DNA from: Limnanthes douglasii subsp. nivea
Lineage: Eukaryota > Streptophyta > Magnoliopsida > Brassicales > Limnanthaceae
Assembly (NCBI GenBank): GCA_036936605.1
Contig: JAUPFV010000005.1
Location: forward strand, 228,499,770-228,563,769
Length of the DNA: 64,000 nt
Direction of reading: 5' to 3'
Positions 35,440-48,559 of the stretch are shown one piece after another; the first letter of the stretch is position 1; every line of letters begins with the position of its first letter. A program made the position numbers and the translations under genes. Under the pieces are notes generated by a model. It was not told where the DNA came from and ran no database searches. It saw only the letters and a program-made list of their open reading frames with translations.

Positions 35440-38050
35440 GTGCCTAAACCAACTCTCCTACCGATCCAAGTAAAACTGAGGAAAGTAAGGAATTTGGAAA
35501 CTCGAAACGATCCAATTAATTATGATTGGCGCTCATGCGATAAGGTATTTGAGCTACTTTCCATAGGTTTGTCCTAATTGAGATTACTATTGGCTCTGAA
35601 TTTCTCATTGTGGTTGAGAAAATCTTTGTGAAGAACGAAAAAATAAAAATGCAGCATTTAATAAATGAGATTTCTACCAAAAAGTAAAATGGTAAATGTG
35701 TTATTAGATAGCACATTCTTGGGATGTCTATATGGCACAAAGTTACGAAAATAATGGTAGACCTCCATGAGGAGTGTGTGGTCGGCTTTATCTTTCGGCC
35801 ACTTTATGTTAGGTTTAACGATTTTCAGTCCATCTGAAATTGCATGAGAGAAAAATACACGATGAGTAAGTTGATTTCACATGATACACATGAGGAAGGG
35901 AGACTGAAAAAAGATTCAAGTGAGATAATTATGGTAAACTCCAATAAGAGGGCAGGTCAGAAGCAAAAATTTGATGTCAAAGGATCAAGGTATGGTCCCA
36001 ATAAGAAGAATACTAATAAAGAATCGACCGATGGTTGATGTTTCTTCTACAAATGACCGTGAGAAATGTTAAGCTTACATGAAAAGCAAAGGTCTTCTCA
36101 AAATTTTGGTATGTTTGGATATTAATCTTATTTCGTCTAAAAATAATACGTGGTAGGTTGACACAACTGCAACCACTCCTGTGTATATATCCTTGCAGGG
36201 TACGATAAAAAGTCGAAGACTAAATGAAAATGAAAGGCTTCTCTATAATTTTTAAGGAAATTTGTGCCAGCTTTTGACTATATGTGTTTCCATTTAAAAC
36301 TTTCTACTTGAAATTTATTATTTTTGGAAGATTTTATGGTTGTTCCTTTTTTCAAAGGAATTTGATTTCTTTCACTATTTTGGAAATTATGAATATTCTT
36401 GTTTGTTTGTATATAATAAGTTAAACCGAAGTAGAAAATATCATACTAGTGAGGGAGATTCAGTTCATACTTATATATTCTAAGCATGGTATCAGTTTCA
36501 AGTCCTCAATATGTGTTTCATTTCCAGCAATGTTCATCCTGATGCGTCTAGGCGTTTTAATTTTGTCGTGTCTCTATAGGAAATCAGGTCCATTATTTTC
36601 TTTAATAATATGGGTGTTGGTATTGCTAATTTAATAATAGACTATATACCGTATTTACTATATACTATTGAGTATCACAATATAACCATGCACACACAAG
36701 TAATAAATGATAAGATTAACAAAACGGAAAAATATTCTAAGTTGTGGCACAAACGCTTCAGTCATATATCCAAAGTTATGATGAATAAGATTTTCTTTAA
36801 ATGTTTATTATGTATCCTAGATTACACAAAAATTATTGCTTATATCAAATGCATCAATGAGAAACTTATCAAACTAAAAGAATAGGGGCACAGTGAGTGA
36901 CATAAGTTTTGGAACATATCCATACCGACATTTGTGGATCATTTCCAATGGAATAATGGAATTGGCAGTAATACTGCATATCATTCATAGATGACTTCTC
37001 TTGTTTCGGGTACCTTTACCTTCTTCATGATAATTTAGAGGCCTTAGACAAGTTCATAGATTTTAATATTGAAGTTTAAAATGAACTAAATGAGAGCATT
37101 AAAAGCGTTAGATCTGACAGTGGTGGTGAATATTATACCAGATATAATGAATCGGGTGAAAAACGCCAAAGACCATTTGTAAGATACTGAAAGAAGTGTG
37201 GCATAGTCCCTTAGTATACTATATCGGGATCACACATCATGAACGGTGTATTTAAGAGGTGAAAACGTACGCTTAATGTGGTTAAAACTATCATAATTAA
37301 TTCAACTATATCATTATCATTATGGAGAGAAACCATAAAATATGAAGTTTATATACTCAATAGAGTTCCGACCAAGGTAATCGTTAAGACCCCATATGGG
37401 TTTTGGACTAGGTGCAAACCTAATTTAAAGCATCATATGGGTTTTTATCTAGATCAAAAGCTTGTCTCAAGAAAATAAATTGGACCCGAAAACAAAAGCT
37501 ATTACTTCAATGGTTATTCTGAGTACTTAACGAAGTATAAGCTCTATGATCCTTCTACTAGTAGTATTGTTTAAACAAGAACGACACAGTTTCTTGAGGA
37601 TGTTGAGTTTAGGGGAGGAATAAGAACATATGTTCATTTCGAGAAAGAATTTGTAAAGATTAATGAAGGTTCAAATGTATATACTAAAGTATAAGAATAT
37701 TGAACTTTATTGCCAACCATTTCGGTCCCGTTAGAACAACATGATACTCAAAATAACGTGAATGTTCAACTTGAAATTTTTAGTTAGGATACATATATGA
37801 TCCAGTTAGAACAAGAATACAATAAAGATAATGTCAATCTTCTACAAGTAGAACCAGAAGTAATTGTTCTCATAAGAAGGTCAATGAGACAAATGAAAAT
37901 TGATATACCTTTCGACTATATAGTATATCTTCAAGAGTCATGTGTTGGATATGTAAACAGTTTGTCATCTTACAAACAAGTCATAAAAATATCTAACTCT
38001 CAAATGTGGTTTGAAAGAATATGTTCACATAGTCCTCCAAATGTGTGATT
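35440..38050 (+). mobile_element. Copia element C fragment (gag-protease-integrase), decayed
   Basis: A plus-strand Copia relic, a different family from A and B. Read through frameshifts: a gag end (MSKLISHDTHEEGRLKKD at 35862, matching the ELI.H..QEEERLK block), then KKNTNKE and a zinc-finger remnant. A protease-like NTWWVDTTATTPV follows at about 36148 (D-S-G-A-T mutated). The GAG-pre-integrase block KLWHKRFSHIS is at about 36740 and the integrase C-terminal block LSLWRETIKYEVYILNRVPT at about 37317-37380. The linker ending IPFDYIVYLQES is at about 37900. RT and RNase H are missing, and no LTRs were found. Stops and frameshifts are frequent. Confidence 0.75.
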
Positions 38051-40359
38051 GATTCTTCAACATTGACACATGCTTGTTGGCTTTCTTATAAATGGTCTTC
38101 TTTTTTATTTGATGTTTTTCTTCTAGTAGCATCTAAAGGTAGTGTTACTTTTACCGGTGACTTGTCTTCAAGTATTACATGTCATTCAGACTCTTTTCTA
38201 GATAATTTTTCACTTCATCTTCTTCAATTTTTCAGATTAATCAGATTCGTGAGGAGGTTACTTAGTTTGGTGTTTTGGAAAGCCAAAGACTTGCATATTC
38301 ATCTTTGTTCCTTAGAGTTTTCCAACCGTTATTTGGGTTTCCGATTTGAGGCAATTATTTTGCATCATGTGTTTTTCTTATTTCTTATATTTTAAACTTA
38401 TTTTTTTATTTTTTGTTTACATATCATTTTTTTATCGGTTAACTATATGCCATCATGCCCAATTGATCTGATTGACTCACTTATCAGATCTTTAGGCCCT
38501 TCTTAATGATGCTTTCGATTATATAGACGAATGATCTGATTAGAAAGTTTTTCTTGGGTTTAGAGTCGAGAGGGAGACGAAGTTGTAAGCAATGCTTAAT
38601 GATATCCGAGAGAAATAGAAAGTCGTATTCATTCTATTACAATCTCATGTTGATATTTTAAAAGATAATTCTCTTGCGTTGTTGCGAAATAAATAATATT
38701 TTGTTTACCTTCCAAGATAAAGTTTTTGCTTCAGAAGGTATGTGGGAAGATATTCAAAAGATTCGTTTAGACGCAAGGTCTAAAGTTACATCTTTGAAGC
38801 TAGAAAATGTGTAAGAGTAATTACATATTATGCATGTATGTATATTATTATGATGAAACAACTTGCTGCTTAGTGTAAAGCTTTATATTGCTTTTGATAA
38901 GTATAAATCTGTTATAATTTTCTATGCCTAATAGGATATTATATAAGCTCGCTTAGATTGGAATAGAATATCCATAAGAATCATCAAGATATAAATCTTG
39001 ATCATTTTTAGTATAACGTTTATGAGTTACGGTGACCAAATGATATCATTTGGACTCATAAATATCCTAACTTTATTCTTATGTTTTCAAGTTGGAGTGG
39101 CAGGGACAAGTGAATTTGTGATGTTCTTGAAGATGTGGATAAAAAGAGAAGGATGGATCAAATTACTTCTAATTATGGTAAAAATAGTGAATGAAGTAGT
39201 GTTGATAAGAATGCGTTGAGGCAAATTTTGCCACACTAACCGATACTAGAATGGGATATGATATTGTGCCCACAGGTGGTACTTCACAGCTTATCGTTCC
39301 TTCTTGAATTTTCGTATGTATTGTATTTTTTCCATCTTATATTGTTTTTTAATTTCTATTTTAGAAATTGTTTTATGTAAGATTTTTTCTAATTTTTTCG
39401 CGTACTTTTTTATTGTCTATGAAAAATTTCTTTATGTCTATGACACTTCATGTATTTTTTTATTTATTCTATTGACTGATCTGGTAAAATATACCGAGAA
39501 TTTTTATCTAAAATATTTTGGTTCTGGATTTGGATTTTCTTAGAATAGTCTAAGTATGTTCAGACTGCATAAGTCTCTAGTAAGGTTTTTCCCTTTTTAA
39601 GTAAATATAGTTTATTTCTACAAATTGGCTTCTAGTCATCCGCCTTTAATCTTTTTTTTTCGGAGCGATGACTCTTAATCATCTTTTTTTATCCATTGTA
39701 CAGAATGATGATTCTTGGTCATCGGTTTTTATTATCCATTATTTGGATGGATGACTCTTGGTCATCCAAAGCATATTAGCTTTTATTTTACGAAATATTT
39801 ATATCAACTAAATCTCTTTGTTTCGATAATCTTTTGTTTGTTCTTTTGTTTCCGAATGATATATTTTAGTTGGCATAATATGCTTTAATACTTGTATCTT
39901 AGTGAAGCATGAGATCGTTTTTATTTTTATTAAATATATTATTTATTTTTATAGCCTTTTTATATATCTACTTTTTCTTATGTATATTTTACCTTCGTTA
40001 TATTATTATTTAGCATTTATAGCTTGGCAAAGCACTTTTGGTTGGCCATGTTTGTTTTTGTCGATATAAACGTACATTTTTTATTTTCTTAAGGTTATTT
40101 TTGCTTTAGAAATTTATTTTTTAGCATTGTGGTGCTTTACGTTATATAAATAACAAGTAAAATATATTTTTGGAATTAAATTTTTTTATTAATATTGAAT
40201 ACCTCTTGAAAACTTTTGCAAGACACCAAGATAGGAAAGATTACACCCGCATGTTTTACTACACAAAATTTACATGAATAATAAGTTACAAGTTTTTTAG
40301 CCTGTAAAACTATGGCAGAGTTTCAAATTCTCTATATTCCACGAGTTCTTAACTTGGTT
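38051..40359. other. AT-rich region between Copia C and the old Gypsy remnant
   Basis: No gene recognised. An ORF at 38045-38395 (+) has no resemblance I know. If the neighbouring Gypsy remnant (40360-43340, minus) was a Tat-type element, this is where its 3' non-coding part, a possible antisense ORF and the 3' LTR would have been. I could not identify any of these. Regularly spaced short hairpins lie at 39667-39766, and an 8-bp hairpin lies at 38465-38490. Confidence 0.4.
39667..39766. repeat. Three spaced copies of a 17-bp imperfect palindrome
   Basis: gatgactcttaatcatc (39667-39683), gatgattcttggtcatc (39707-39723) and gatgactcttggtcatc (39750-39766) each can form a hairpin. Starts are 40 and 43 bases apart. 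A partial copy (tagtcatccg) lies at about 39633. The spacers are T-rich and not alike. Confidence 0.75.
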
Positions 40360-43340
40360 TCCTTTTTCGTCCAGCAACGTATAAGTTCATGGCTTTATTT
40401 TTTATTTGGCCGTAAATAGTCCTTCCCATGTTAGGCATAGTTTTCCAAGTCTTTTTCCTTGTGTAAGTTGCAATATTCATCTTAACACTCTGTATCCTTA
40501 TTTGAAAATCCACAACCGAACTCTTAAAATTTATATATTCATCATTAGTTCCTTGTAATATTTTGAATAAAGGTGCACTTTAACCTTTCCTTCTTTGAAT
40601 AGATTAACTGTTTATGTTCCATTTACTATGGCATATCATTTCATATATTATTTTCAGTTTTGATCATTATTTTCTTTGTCGTATATTGCGACCATGTGGG
40701 ATGGTATGCATTATGTTGGCACTACTACCTCCATTCCATATACCACGTCAAATGATGTTTATTCCGTCGAAATTCTAGGTTTTGTTCGGTATGGTCATAA
40801 CACTTCTTATAGGGTATCTGGACAAGTTCATAATGCTCATTCCAACATATTTTCATGTCACCAAATATTTTTCTATTAATTACTTTCAATTATCCATTAG
40901 CTTGAGGATTGAAAAAGTAATTATTATTTTTATATCATTTTGGAACTGTACTCCATTAGCAGTGGTGATAACTCTTGGATTCTCGTACCTGAAACACATA
41001 CTCACTTTAAATAATATTATTACATCTGTTATCGTGATATTTTACATTATCTGTGTTTCTATCCATTTGGAGATATAATCTGCGATAATGATTATATATT
41101 ATCTTTCTCCGGGTGCCATCAAGAATGACCCCACAATCTATATACCCCATCTATCGAATGGGATTGCTTTTGTTATTTTTTTTAGTATACTGCTGGTAGG
41201 ACTCTTTCGATGAGGTACTTCTTAATTGGTGTTTGCCAATCTTATTTCTCTTCTTTTCTTTCAATATCATTACTCATTCGGATGTGAAGGTTGAGAAAAA
41301 GTGCTTGGGCAGTATGATTGATATTTTTTCTTATAATATTACTCATGGCACTAAAGATGTACAAGCCAAACAAGCAAGTGTGTCATCTGTTACATTTTAT
41401 GTTCGTGATATTTTTTTGAATACAAGATGTTCAAATTGAAAGGCCAAACGTTGTAGCTCATTTACATATTGGATTACGTTATTTTTTAGATTCCGTCAGA
41501 AGTACTAATTGAGAGTCCGTCAGAAGTTGTATATTTTTTGCTCTATAGATTTTTGTTAACCAAAGTCTTGCAATAGCATCTTCATATTCTGCTTCATTAT
41601 TTGATGATGGAATTCCAGACCGGATGGGTTGACTAAAGTATTTTCACTTGAGGACACAAGTTGTATGCATGCTCTTGAACCTTGATTGTTACTATTTTCA
41701 TCGGTCATGACTTTACAAATGTATTTTAACTTGTCATTTATTATGATTGGTCGCTCGGATGGAAATCTGTTAAAAAGTTAGCTAATGTATGGGCCTTTAT
41801 TTCCCTTCTAGATTCAAAATTTATATCATAATCCCTTAGTTCTACTGACTAACTGATCAATATTGTCGAGATATCGGGATTTTACAATATAATTCTTAAG
41901 AGGAAGGAGGTTCACACAATTATAGTAGGTGCTAGAAAGTATGGTGTCATTTTTCTACCTACTACTACCAATACTATAACTATTTTTTATTTGTAAATAT
42001 CTAGATTTACTTATAGAGTATAATGCATTAGACTCATTTCCTTCCCCCTTGTTAATATTATGCTAACTATATAATCTGAGACTGCCAAGTGCATGTACAA
42101 GATTTCTCTTTGCTTTGGCTATGTTAATATTTTTGGAGCAGTCAATAATTTTTTCATATTATTGAATGTTTCATCATATATTAGAGTCTAAGGGCCACTT
42201 CCAGAGTTTACTATCCTAGGATAATTGTATTTGCACCTATAAATCCTATCAAGACTCTCGGATTTTGGATCAACACTAGTGCCCTTCTCATTCTTTCGTA
42301 TGTTTCCTGATATATGATATTGGTCGAGTTGCATGTATTGATCATTACCTCTTGATCTTTATGTCATTCATCCTTAATGCTATTAGTACTACATCATTTT
42401 GGGGAGATGTAACTCCCTTCAAATCATTAATTATGAAAGATAAGTATGGGTATGAGTTTCTATATAAGTGTGGCGATCTTTTCCCTTAAGACATTATTTC
42501 AATTACACCAGCATATATTCTCTTTTATTTTTTTATTATTCCAGAGTATGGGTCTCTTTAGTAAATCACTATGATGGTTTGTTTGTTTGGATCCAGGTCC
42601 AAGCAATCAGTTTCCTCTTCTGTACGACCACCGTGATGTTATTTGTATAAAGTGCTCGTTGAGCTTCGGTAGAGACGTTTTTGCGCATAACCTGAACTAT
42701 ATCATAGTTTATCCCTTGTTTTATTCTTAATTAATCTGGTTAATATCTTTCGTCTATCAAGACTAGGATTTTTCCTACAAAACCCAATAGTTTTTAGTAA
42801 AGTGACTTACGTCTTCATGAAATTTACAACATTTATTATTGTCCTGGTTCACTTTTAGCCCGAACAGCTTTCCACATCGACTATAATTGATAGAATCTTG
42901 GGTTTTTTTAATGATCATCGTCGGTAATTTTGTTAGTTTTGTGAATGGTTCCCTCGATGTTTGATCTGTTATTTTGTTAGTTTCATCATTAAAAGTAACT
43001 TTTTGGTTTCCTCTTTGTTAGTTCGAAGCATCTTATAGTTTTGTATGCATCATCTTAGGAGACTATTAGAGCATTGTATTATAAATCCCCTTAAGTTCAT
43101 GGATAAATCTTGACATTTTATCCCATCATCAACTCCATATTGTAGTATTTTGTTGTTAAATTTTTGGATATGGTGCTTTGAATCTCATTTTCTAACATAT
43201 TTATCCATCTTATGGTTGTCATATAATGGTGACATAAATTAAAATAGTATTTTTGGGTTAGTGAGGTCTCTTCATTTGCTTGAGGTTCTTCATCATCATA
43301 ATAGTCGTCTAAACCATCCATGAACGAGTAAGACTATTGG
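40360..43340 (-). mobile_element. Very old Gypsy (Tat-like) remnant
   Basis: A minus-strand relic recognised only by reading through many frame breaks. The gag zinc finger is at about 42860-42820 (KCCKFHEDVSHFTK, C-x2-H-x4-H) and a gag-like ORF at 43321-43118. The RT/RNase H connection reads SVELRDYDINFESR then IKAHTLANFLTDFH near 41840-41740. This is the same block that reads VELGDFDIDFAPR in the element at the window's right end. The second RNase H reads EAEYEDAIARLWLTK and LLTDSQLV at about 41600-41500. Integrase blocks near 41020-40750 include PRVITTANGVQF and a decayed NGQVE region, and a C-terminal TRKKTWKTMPNMGRTIYG lies near 40450. RT proper was not located. No LTRs were found. Confidence 0.7.
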
Positions 43341-45449
43341 AACTCTGGCCTAGTTCTATTTTTCTCCCCTCGATTTAGTTTTATCTTTTGGTGTGCTCAC
43401 CTAGTTGTATGGATCTACTCTGGTTGATATTATAGAACGTCATACGTTCATCCACATATCACATATTGTTACTTGCCTTTGGGCAGGATTTTATGGATAT
43501 CCTAGTGAAACTCCTTTTGTATCTTTGGACATACTTGGTGGAGCACTTTGGCTTGGATAATTGGTTTTTATGTAGCCCATAATGGGATTATAGCCTGGTG
43601 CAGGCATAAAACCTAGTAGGGGTGGGACGTGAGGTCCTCTTTCACTGTTGGGGCATTAGCCACATGGACATTTGGTAGTTTATTTGGATGTCCCATCTAA
43701 GTCTTGTCATCCTCTGATAGATTAATTTTTTTAATGATGTCTAACATATGCTTTGTTTCAATTTTTGAATTAGTACGATCTCAATGAGAACAAAATTTGT
43801 TGATTATGATGGCGTCAATTGATGTCGATAAATTTGGAACGCTTGCTTTAGTCAAAGCGTTAACGAGACTCAGAGTTAATCGAGTTGGTGATTAATAATA
43901 TTGGGGATGAATAACTTAAGTAAGAACATAAAAAAATAATGAATATACGTTGAGTTTTATTAAATTATGTTGGACTTTTATTTATAGATCTTGTGTTACA
44001 ACAAATATCTCCATGAAATTAAGAGTTAATTGATGATATTTCTCTAACTAGTAAAAATATACACCTAAATGTATTTAGCATATTCATCATATATTCTTAA
44101 TGTTGCATAAATGTACATATAATTTTATATTTTGTAGGAAATCAAGTATGAACGTCATTCCTAAGGAGTCTGGTTCTTGATTGCAGTTTATAAAAGCTTA
44201 GAAAGAAATTAAAAATTCTAAAAGAGAATTGCCTAATTGAATCTATCTGCGAACTACTTCATGTTTATCTTCTTTTCTAGAGTTTCATATCCGAAATCAG
44301 TAGATAGAAGACTCCCCCTAACTTGATTTCTTCATAAGCGAATCCACCAATACACTGCATCTTTCGCTCTTCCCAGAAGTCCTTTCTCATCAGGATTAGA
44401 TTTGTTTCTAATTTCTCAAGATAAGTCTCATAATCTCAAGATCGTCTTTTGCTTCAGCCTGAAATTGGGTCTTCCATTATACTAATCTTTGGATTGTCTC
44501 AACTGGCAATTCCATAGATTGTAGAATACAACTAAGCCTTTAGTCTCTAACTCGACGATCTTAAAAAAAAATCATATCTTAGTCTCAGCCTAAAACTAAT
44601 CCTCTTAGATTTTTTTATCAGAATTGAAAAGAAGATGAATAACTTGATGGTTACTTCGTTACATGTTGAAAATGAAAATATTAAAACTATGAGCTAGCCA
44701 GGTTTTTTTGTTTAAAACCATAGCCGAAATTTTAAAAAATTTATCCAAATTATAACGCTTACTCTATACGATGTAATCGAGTTTGGTCTGGTTTTCTAAA
44801 CACTTCTTTTGTTTGGGTTTTGTAAAATTCATAAATTAAATTTCTTTTGGCTAGAAAAAAAAATATAATATTAACTTATTTTATAAAAAATTCTTGATGT
44901 ACGTACCATTTATGGTCGTGACTATTTAAATGGAATACAATTTCCAACCCTATAATTGAGAAAAGTTAAAGATAATATGAATTTAGACATTATATCCAAA
45001 AAAAAGTTGAATATATAAAAGCTAATAATTATAAAATAAGAAGAAAAAAAGTTAAAACTAACCTGGATTTATAAAGTCGAGACTAATAAAATTGGATTCA
45101 TCCGATAGTTTGCAATTTTATAAATTAAGAATTAGAAATAGAAATTAAGTTTTGATGATAAAAAAAAAAACTCTATATATAATATTTTTATTAAAGAATT
45201 CATAGTAATTATTGAAGAAATAACTGACTAATCCCTCCCGCGTATATTAAAAAGGTGGCACTGGTTTAGTCATGCAATACCTGTGGTTATTAGTTTTTTC
45301 CCCGTCTTCCAATCACATATCTTGAAATGGATTATCTAAAGAACCAACCAACAGAAAGTCATGACAGAACAGAGAGCTTCATGTCGTGACCGTTACATTT
45401 GCGACTTTACCTTTAATTTTCTTTTGACTAACCATTTGGTTTGGTCCCA
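43341..45449. other. AT-rich intergenic sequence upstream of the kinase gene
   Basis: No gene recognised. The left part (to about 43900) may still belong to the old Gypsy remnant. The right end should contain the promoter of the kinase gene. Confidence 0.45.
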
Positions 45450-45455
45450 TATATA
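45450..45455 (+). promoter_or_regulatory. Likely TATA box of the kinase gene
   Basis: tatata, followed by a pyrimidine-rich (CT)n leader at 45457-45480, about 235 bp before the ATG. This is the arrangement often seen at plant transcription starts. Confidence 0.45.
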
Positions 45456-45611
45456 CTTTCTCTCTCTATCTCTCTATTTTCCGGTAATATTTCGCAATCC
45501 TCCTTAGATCTCGCCAACACAACTCTGTTCTCTCGTTGGTTCTCATTACATGCCTTTAAACGTCTCTTTATTCTAATTTTCCTTCTCCTTTTTACCCATT
45601 CCCTGGCTCTA

Positions 45612-45662
45612 ATGTGGGGATTGGTTCCCCATATTGGACCCAATAATTCCCGATCTGGGTAG
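45612..45662 (+). promoter_or_regulatory. Upstream ORF in the kinase leader
   Basis: A 16-codon ORF, ATG at 45612 to TAG at 45660-45662, ends 24 bases before the main ATG at 45687. A second, 8-codon upstream ORF lies at 45550-45576. Both fall inside the inferred leader if transcription starts near 45480, so they could lower translation of the kinase. Confidence 0.5.
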
Positions 45663-45686
45663 TTCTCAGCTTCGGGAATTCCATCC

Positions 45687-46049
45687 ATGGGTTGCATCAG
45701 CTCCAAGCACGCCGCTGCGGTGGCTGATTCTCCTCCTTACGACAAAGACCATGCTTACGGTTTCCTCTCCTCTAAAAACCATTCCGGTGGTGGTGATTCC
45801 AAACGTCATAACGATGACAATCTCATGCGCAAAAAAATTAAGAAATTAGATAACAACGCTCATAATGCCAGGAGTGGTTTAAGCATCAAATCCGGCTTGT
45901 CTTATAGAAACGTAGAGGCCGAACAGATTGCCGCTGGTTGGCCCGCCTGGCTTACCACCTCCGCTGCCGAGGCCATTCAAGGTTGGCTTCCTCTTCGTGC
46001 CGATGCTTATGAGAAATTGGAGAAGGTGATTACATCTTATACCTTTTAC

Positions 46050-46085
<36 letters not shown>

Positions 46086-48536
46086 TTTTGTAATTGGGTG
46101 TTCATTTTTTCTAAATATTCGACGAAAATGCATAATAGAATGATATTTTATAAGAGAAATGTTCGTGATCATGTTTTATATCTCAAAACTTTACGAAAAT
46201 ATGTCTAGAGATTTTTATGATTTTTAAAAATTCTTTGTTGTTGTTGGTTATGGTGTACGTAGATTGGACAAGGAACTTACAGCAGTGTGTTTCGAGCACG
46301 TGAGGTAGAAAGCGGAAGGTTGGTGGCATTAAAGAAAGTGAGATTCGACAATTACCAACCAGAAAGTATCAGGTTTATGGCTAGAGAAATCATGATCCTT
46401 CGTAGACTTGATCATCCCAACATCATGTCTCTAGACGGGATAATCACATCTCGATTGTCAAACAGTATATACCTTGTTTTCGAATACATGGAACACGATC
46501 TTGCCGGTCTATCTTCGTCTCCTGACATCAGATTCACAGAGTCACAGGTACCATATGTACTAATATAAATGTCTTGAATTAGAGAGAAGCTAAACCTTAG
46601 CTAAATCTTTTAGGTTCCTCTGTGTAGGTAAAATGTTACATGAAGCAGTTGCTACATGGACTCGAGCATTGCCATTTACGAGGGATAATACATCGGGATA
46701 TCAAGGCCTCAAACATTTTGGTAAACAATAAAGGGATTTTGAAAATAGGTGATTTTGGATTGGCAAACATAATCACACAGAGGAACAAGAACCAGCTTAC
46801 TAGTCGAGTCGTCACTCTATGGTACCGAGCTCCTGAACTGCTAATGGGATCAACTAGTTATGGGGTTTCCGTTGACCTATGGAGCGCTGGATGTGTTTTT
46901 GCCGAAATTCTCTTATCCAAACCTATACTCAAAGGAAGAACTGAGGTGATGCTTTCTTTTATACGAAATTTTGGTTAATCAATCACATAGTTTGTGCTTT
47001 TTTTTTATATGCCTTGTTTTTACCTTGTAGATTGAACAACTACACAAAATCTACAAACTTTGTGGATCTCCACAAGAAGAATTTTGGAGAAATCCAAAGC
47101 TTCCTCAGGCAACCATGTTTAAGCCACAACATCCGTACGAAAGTACTCTTCGAGAAAGATGTAAAGAGTTCCCTACAAGTGCAGTTAACTTGTTAGAGAC
47201 ACTTCTTTCGTTTGAACCCGAGAATCGTGGGACTGCCTCCTCAAGTCTTAATGCCGATGTAAATATATTTTTTACTATATGCAAAAGGTTTGAAAGTTCA
47301 TTTTGCAGTTATATTTCTAACTTTCGATTCATTTTACTCGTATACCTAGTTTTTCCACATGAAGCCTTATCCTTGCGAACCATCTGCCTTGCCAAAGTAC
47401 CCACCAAACAAAGAAATGGATGCTAAACATCGTGAAGAAATACGAAGGTGCCAACTTTTGTGTTTTTCTTGGTAGTATATAAGATTTGAGTTTCAAATTC
47501 AATATTACAATAAAGTACTTCATTCTTCTTATAGGAGAAAGGCTGGCATGAAAATGCATCCTGCGCCTGCCAAGAAATCGAAGAAACCACGTAAAGTTGT
47601 TCCAGATCAAAAGATGTTGAGTAGAATGGCACCTAAAGAGGTACCTTGTGAATCGATTATCTATGGGTATAGACTAAGAAAACCACTTCTCATTGTCATC
47701 TTTTGTTATAACCCAGATGCAGGAAAGAGAACAGAACCAACTAGCCCAAAGAAATTATGAAAATGCACAGACCCATCACGGAAGAGAAAGTTTATCTCAT
47801 AGAGGTCCACAGAATTTGTCATACGATACAGTTTCAGAATCATCTCAATCAACAACAACCGACGGGAGCTACCTTTACTCAGGCGCATCAGCCATATCTC
47901 AAGCCACAGCCCCAAGTGGCATAGCCTGGGGAAAAAGACGAAAAGACCTAGATAATATATCAACACTAACATACAACCATCCAAGCTCTATGAGTCAAGT
48001 AAGTGCTTCAAGTGTGATGTTTATGAAGAACGGTGTTGGGATGACGATAAAGGAGAGCGAGAGCGAAGAATCTGAACACGAATCTGGAGCTCCAGATTCG
48101 ACTGAGATGGATGAAAATGAAGAAGGTCATTATAATGATGTCTACTTATCTCAGGAGTACAAGGCTGACGGAAATGAATCTATGGTCAATCATGTGGTAA
48201 GTCATTTAACTACAGAGCTCATTCATTCGGTACATCTTATTGCATTTAACTATGAGTTTAGAACTAAGTTGGCCGTACTAAATTGATCAGAACCATAACC
48301 ACACACACCGGAAAAGCCATGCTGTATCAGGACCACTTATACCCCATGCTCATAGAGTCGAACAGCTTTTGCAAAGGAATGAAAGTCATATCCGGCGAGC
48401 AGCGAGAAGGGCACAGTACGATAGAGGTAGACATCTATGATTCAGTTAAAATTTACTACAACCCTTTTTACTATGTCTCTTTAAACTGCTCCAAAACCAT
48501 ATCATTTTTTTTTTCTTTTTGACAGGAGAACATTGA
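45687..48536 (+). CDS. CDK-like Ser/Thr protein kinase, CRK7/CDK12-like plant family (At1g54610/IBS1-like), N-myristoylated
   Basis: Protein kinase, probably membrane-attached: it begins MGCISSKHA, with Gly2 for myristoylation and Cys3 for palmitoylation. Exons: 45687-46025, 46263-46547, 46628-46945, 47031-47258, 47350-47447, 47535-47640, 47717-48196, 48291-48426 and a short last exon from about 48526. All joins keep frame through exon 8 and use GT-AG, giving about 665 residues. Kinase motifs: glycine loop GQGTYSSV (residues 115-122), catalytic Lys137 (VALKKV), PESIRFMAREI in place of PSTAIRE, HRDIKASNIL (Asp232), DFGLA (Asp250), activation loop ending VVTLWYRAPELL. The C-terminal tail is basic (KKSKKPRK) and then acidic/Ser-rich, as in this family, which is linked to immune priming (IBS1). 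The terminus is uncertain. Splicing at 48427/48525 gives a TGA at 48534, and reading on gives a TGA at 48436. I favour the host gene being functional. Confidence 0.9.
46052..46082. repeat. TA microsatellite in kinase intron 1
   Basis: About 14 uninterrupted TA units just after the exon 1 donor site. Probably length-polymorphic. Confidence 0.85.
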
Positions 48537-48559
48537 GAACGTAATAGAAGATGATTTGG

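Noticed and set aside
39667..39766. CRISPR-like spaced palindromic repeats
   Set aside because: Only three imperfect units, AT-rich non-unique spacers and a plant genome. Kept only as a small repeat.
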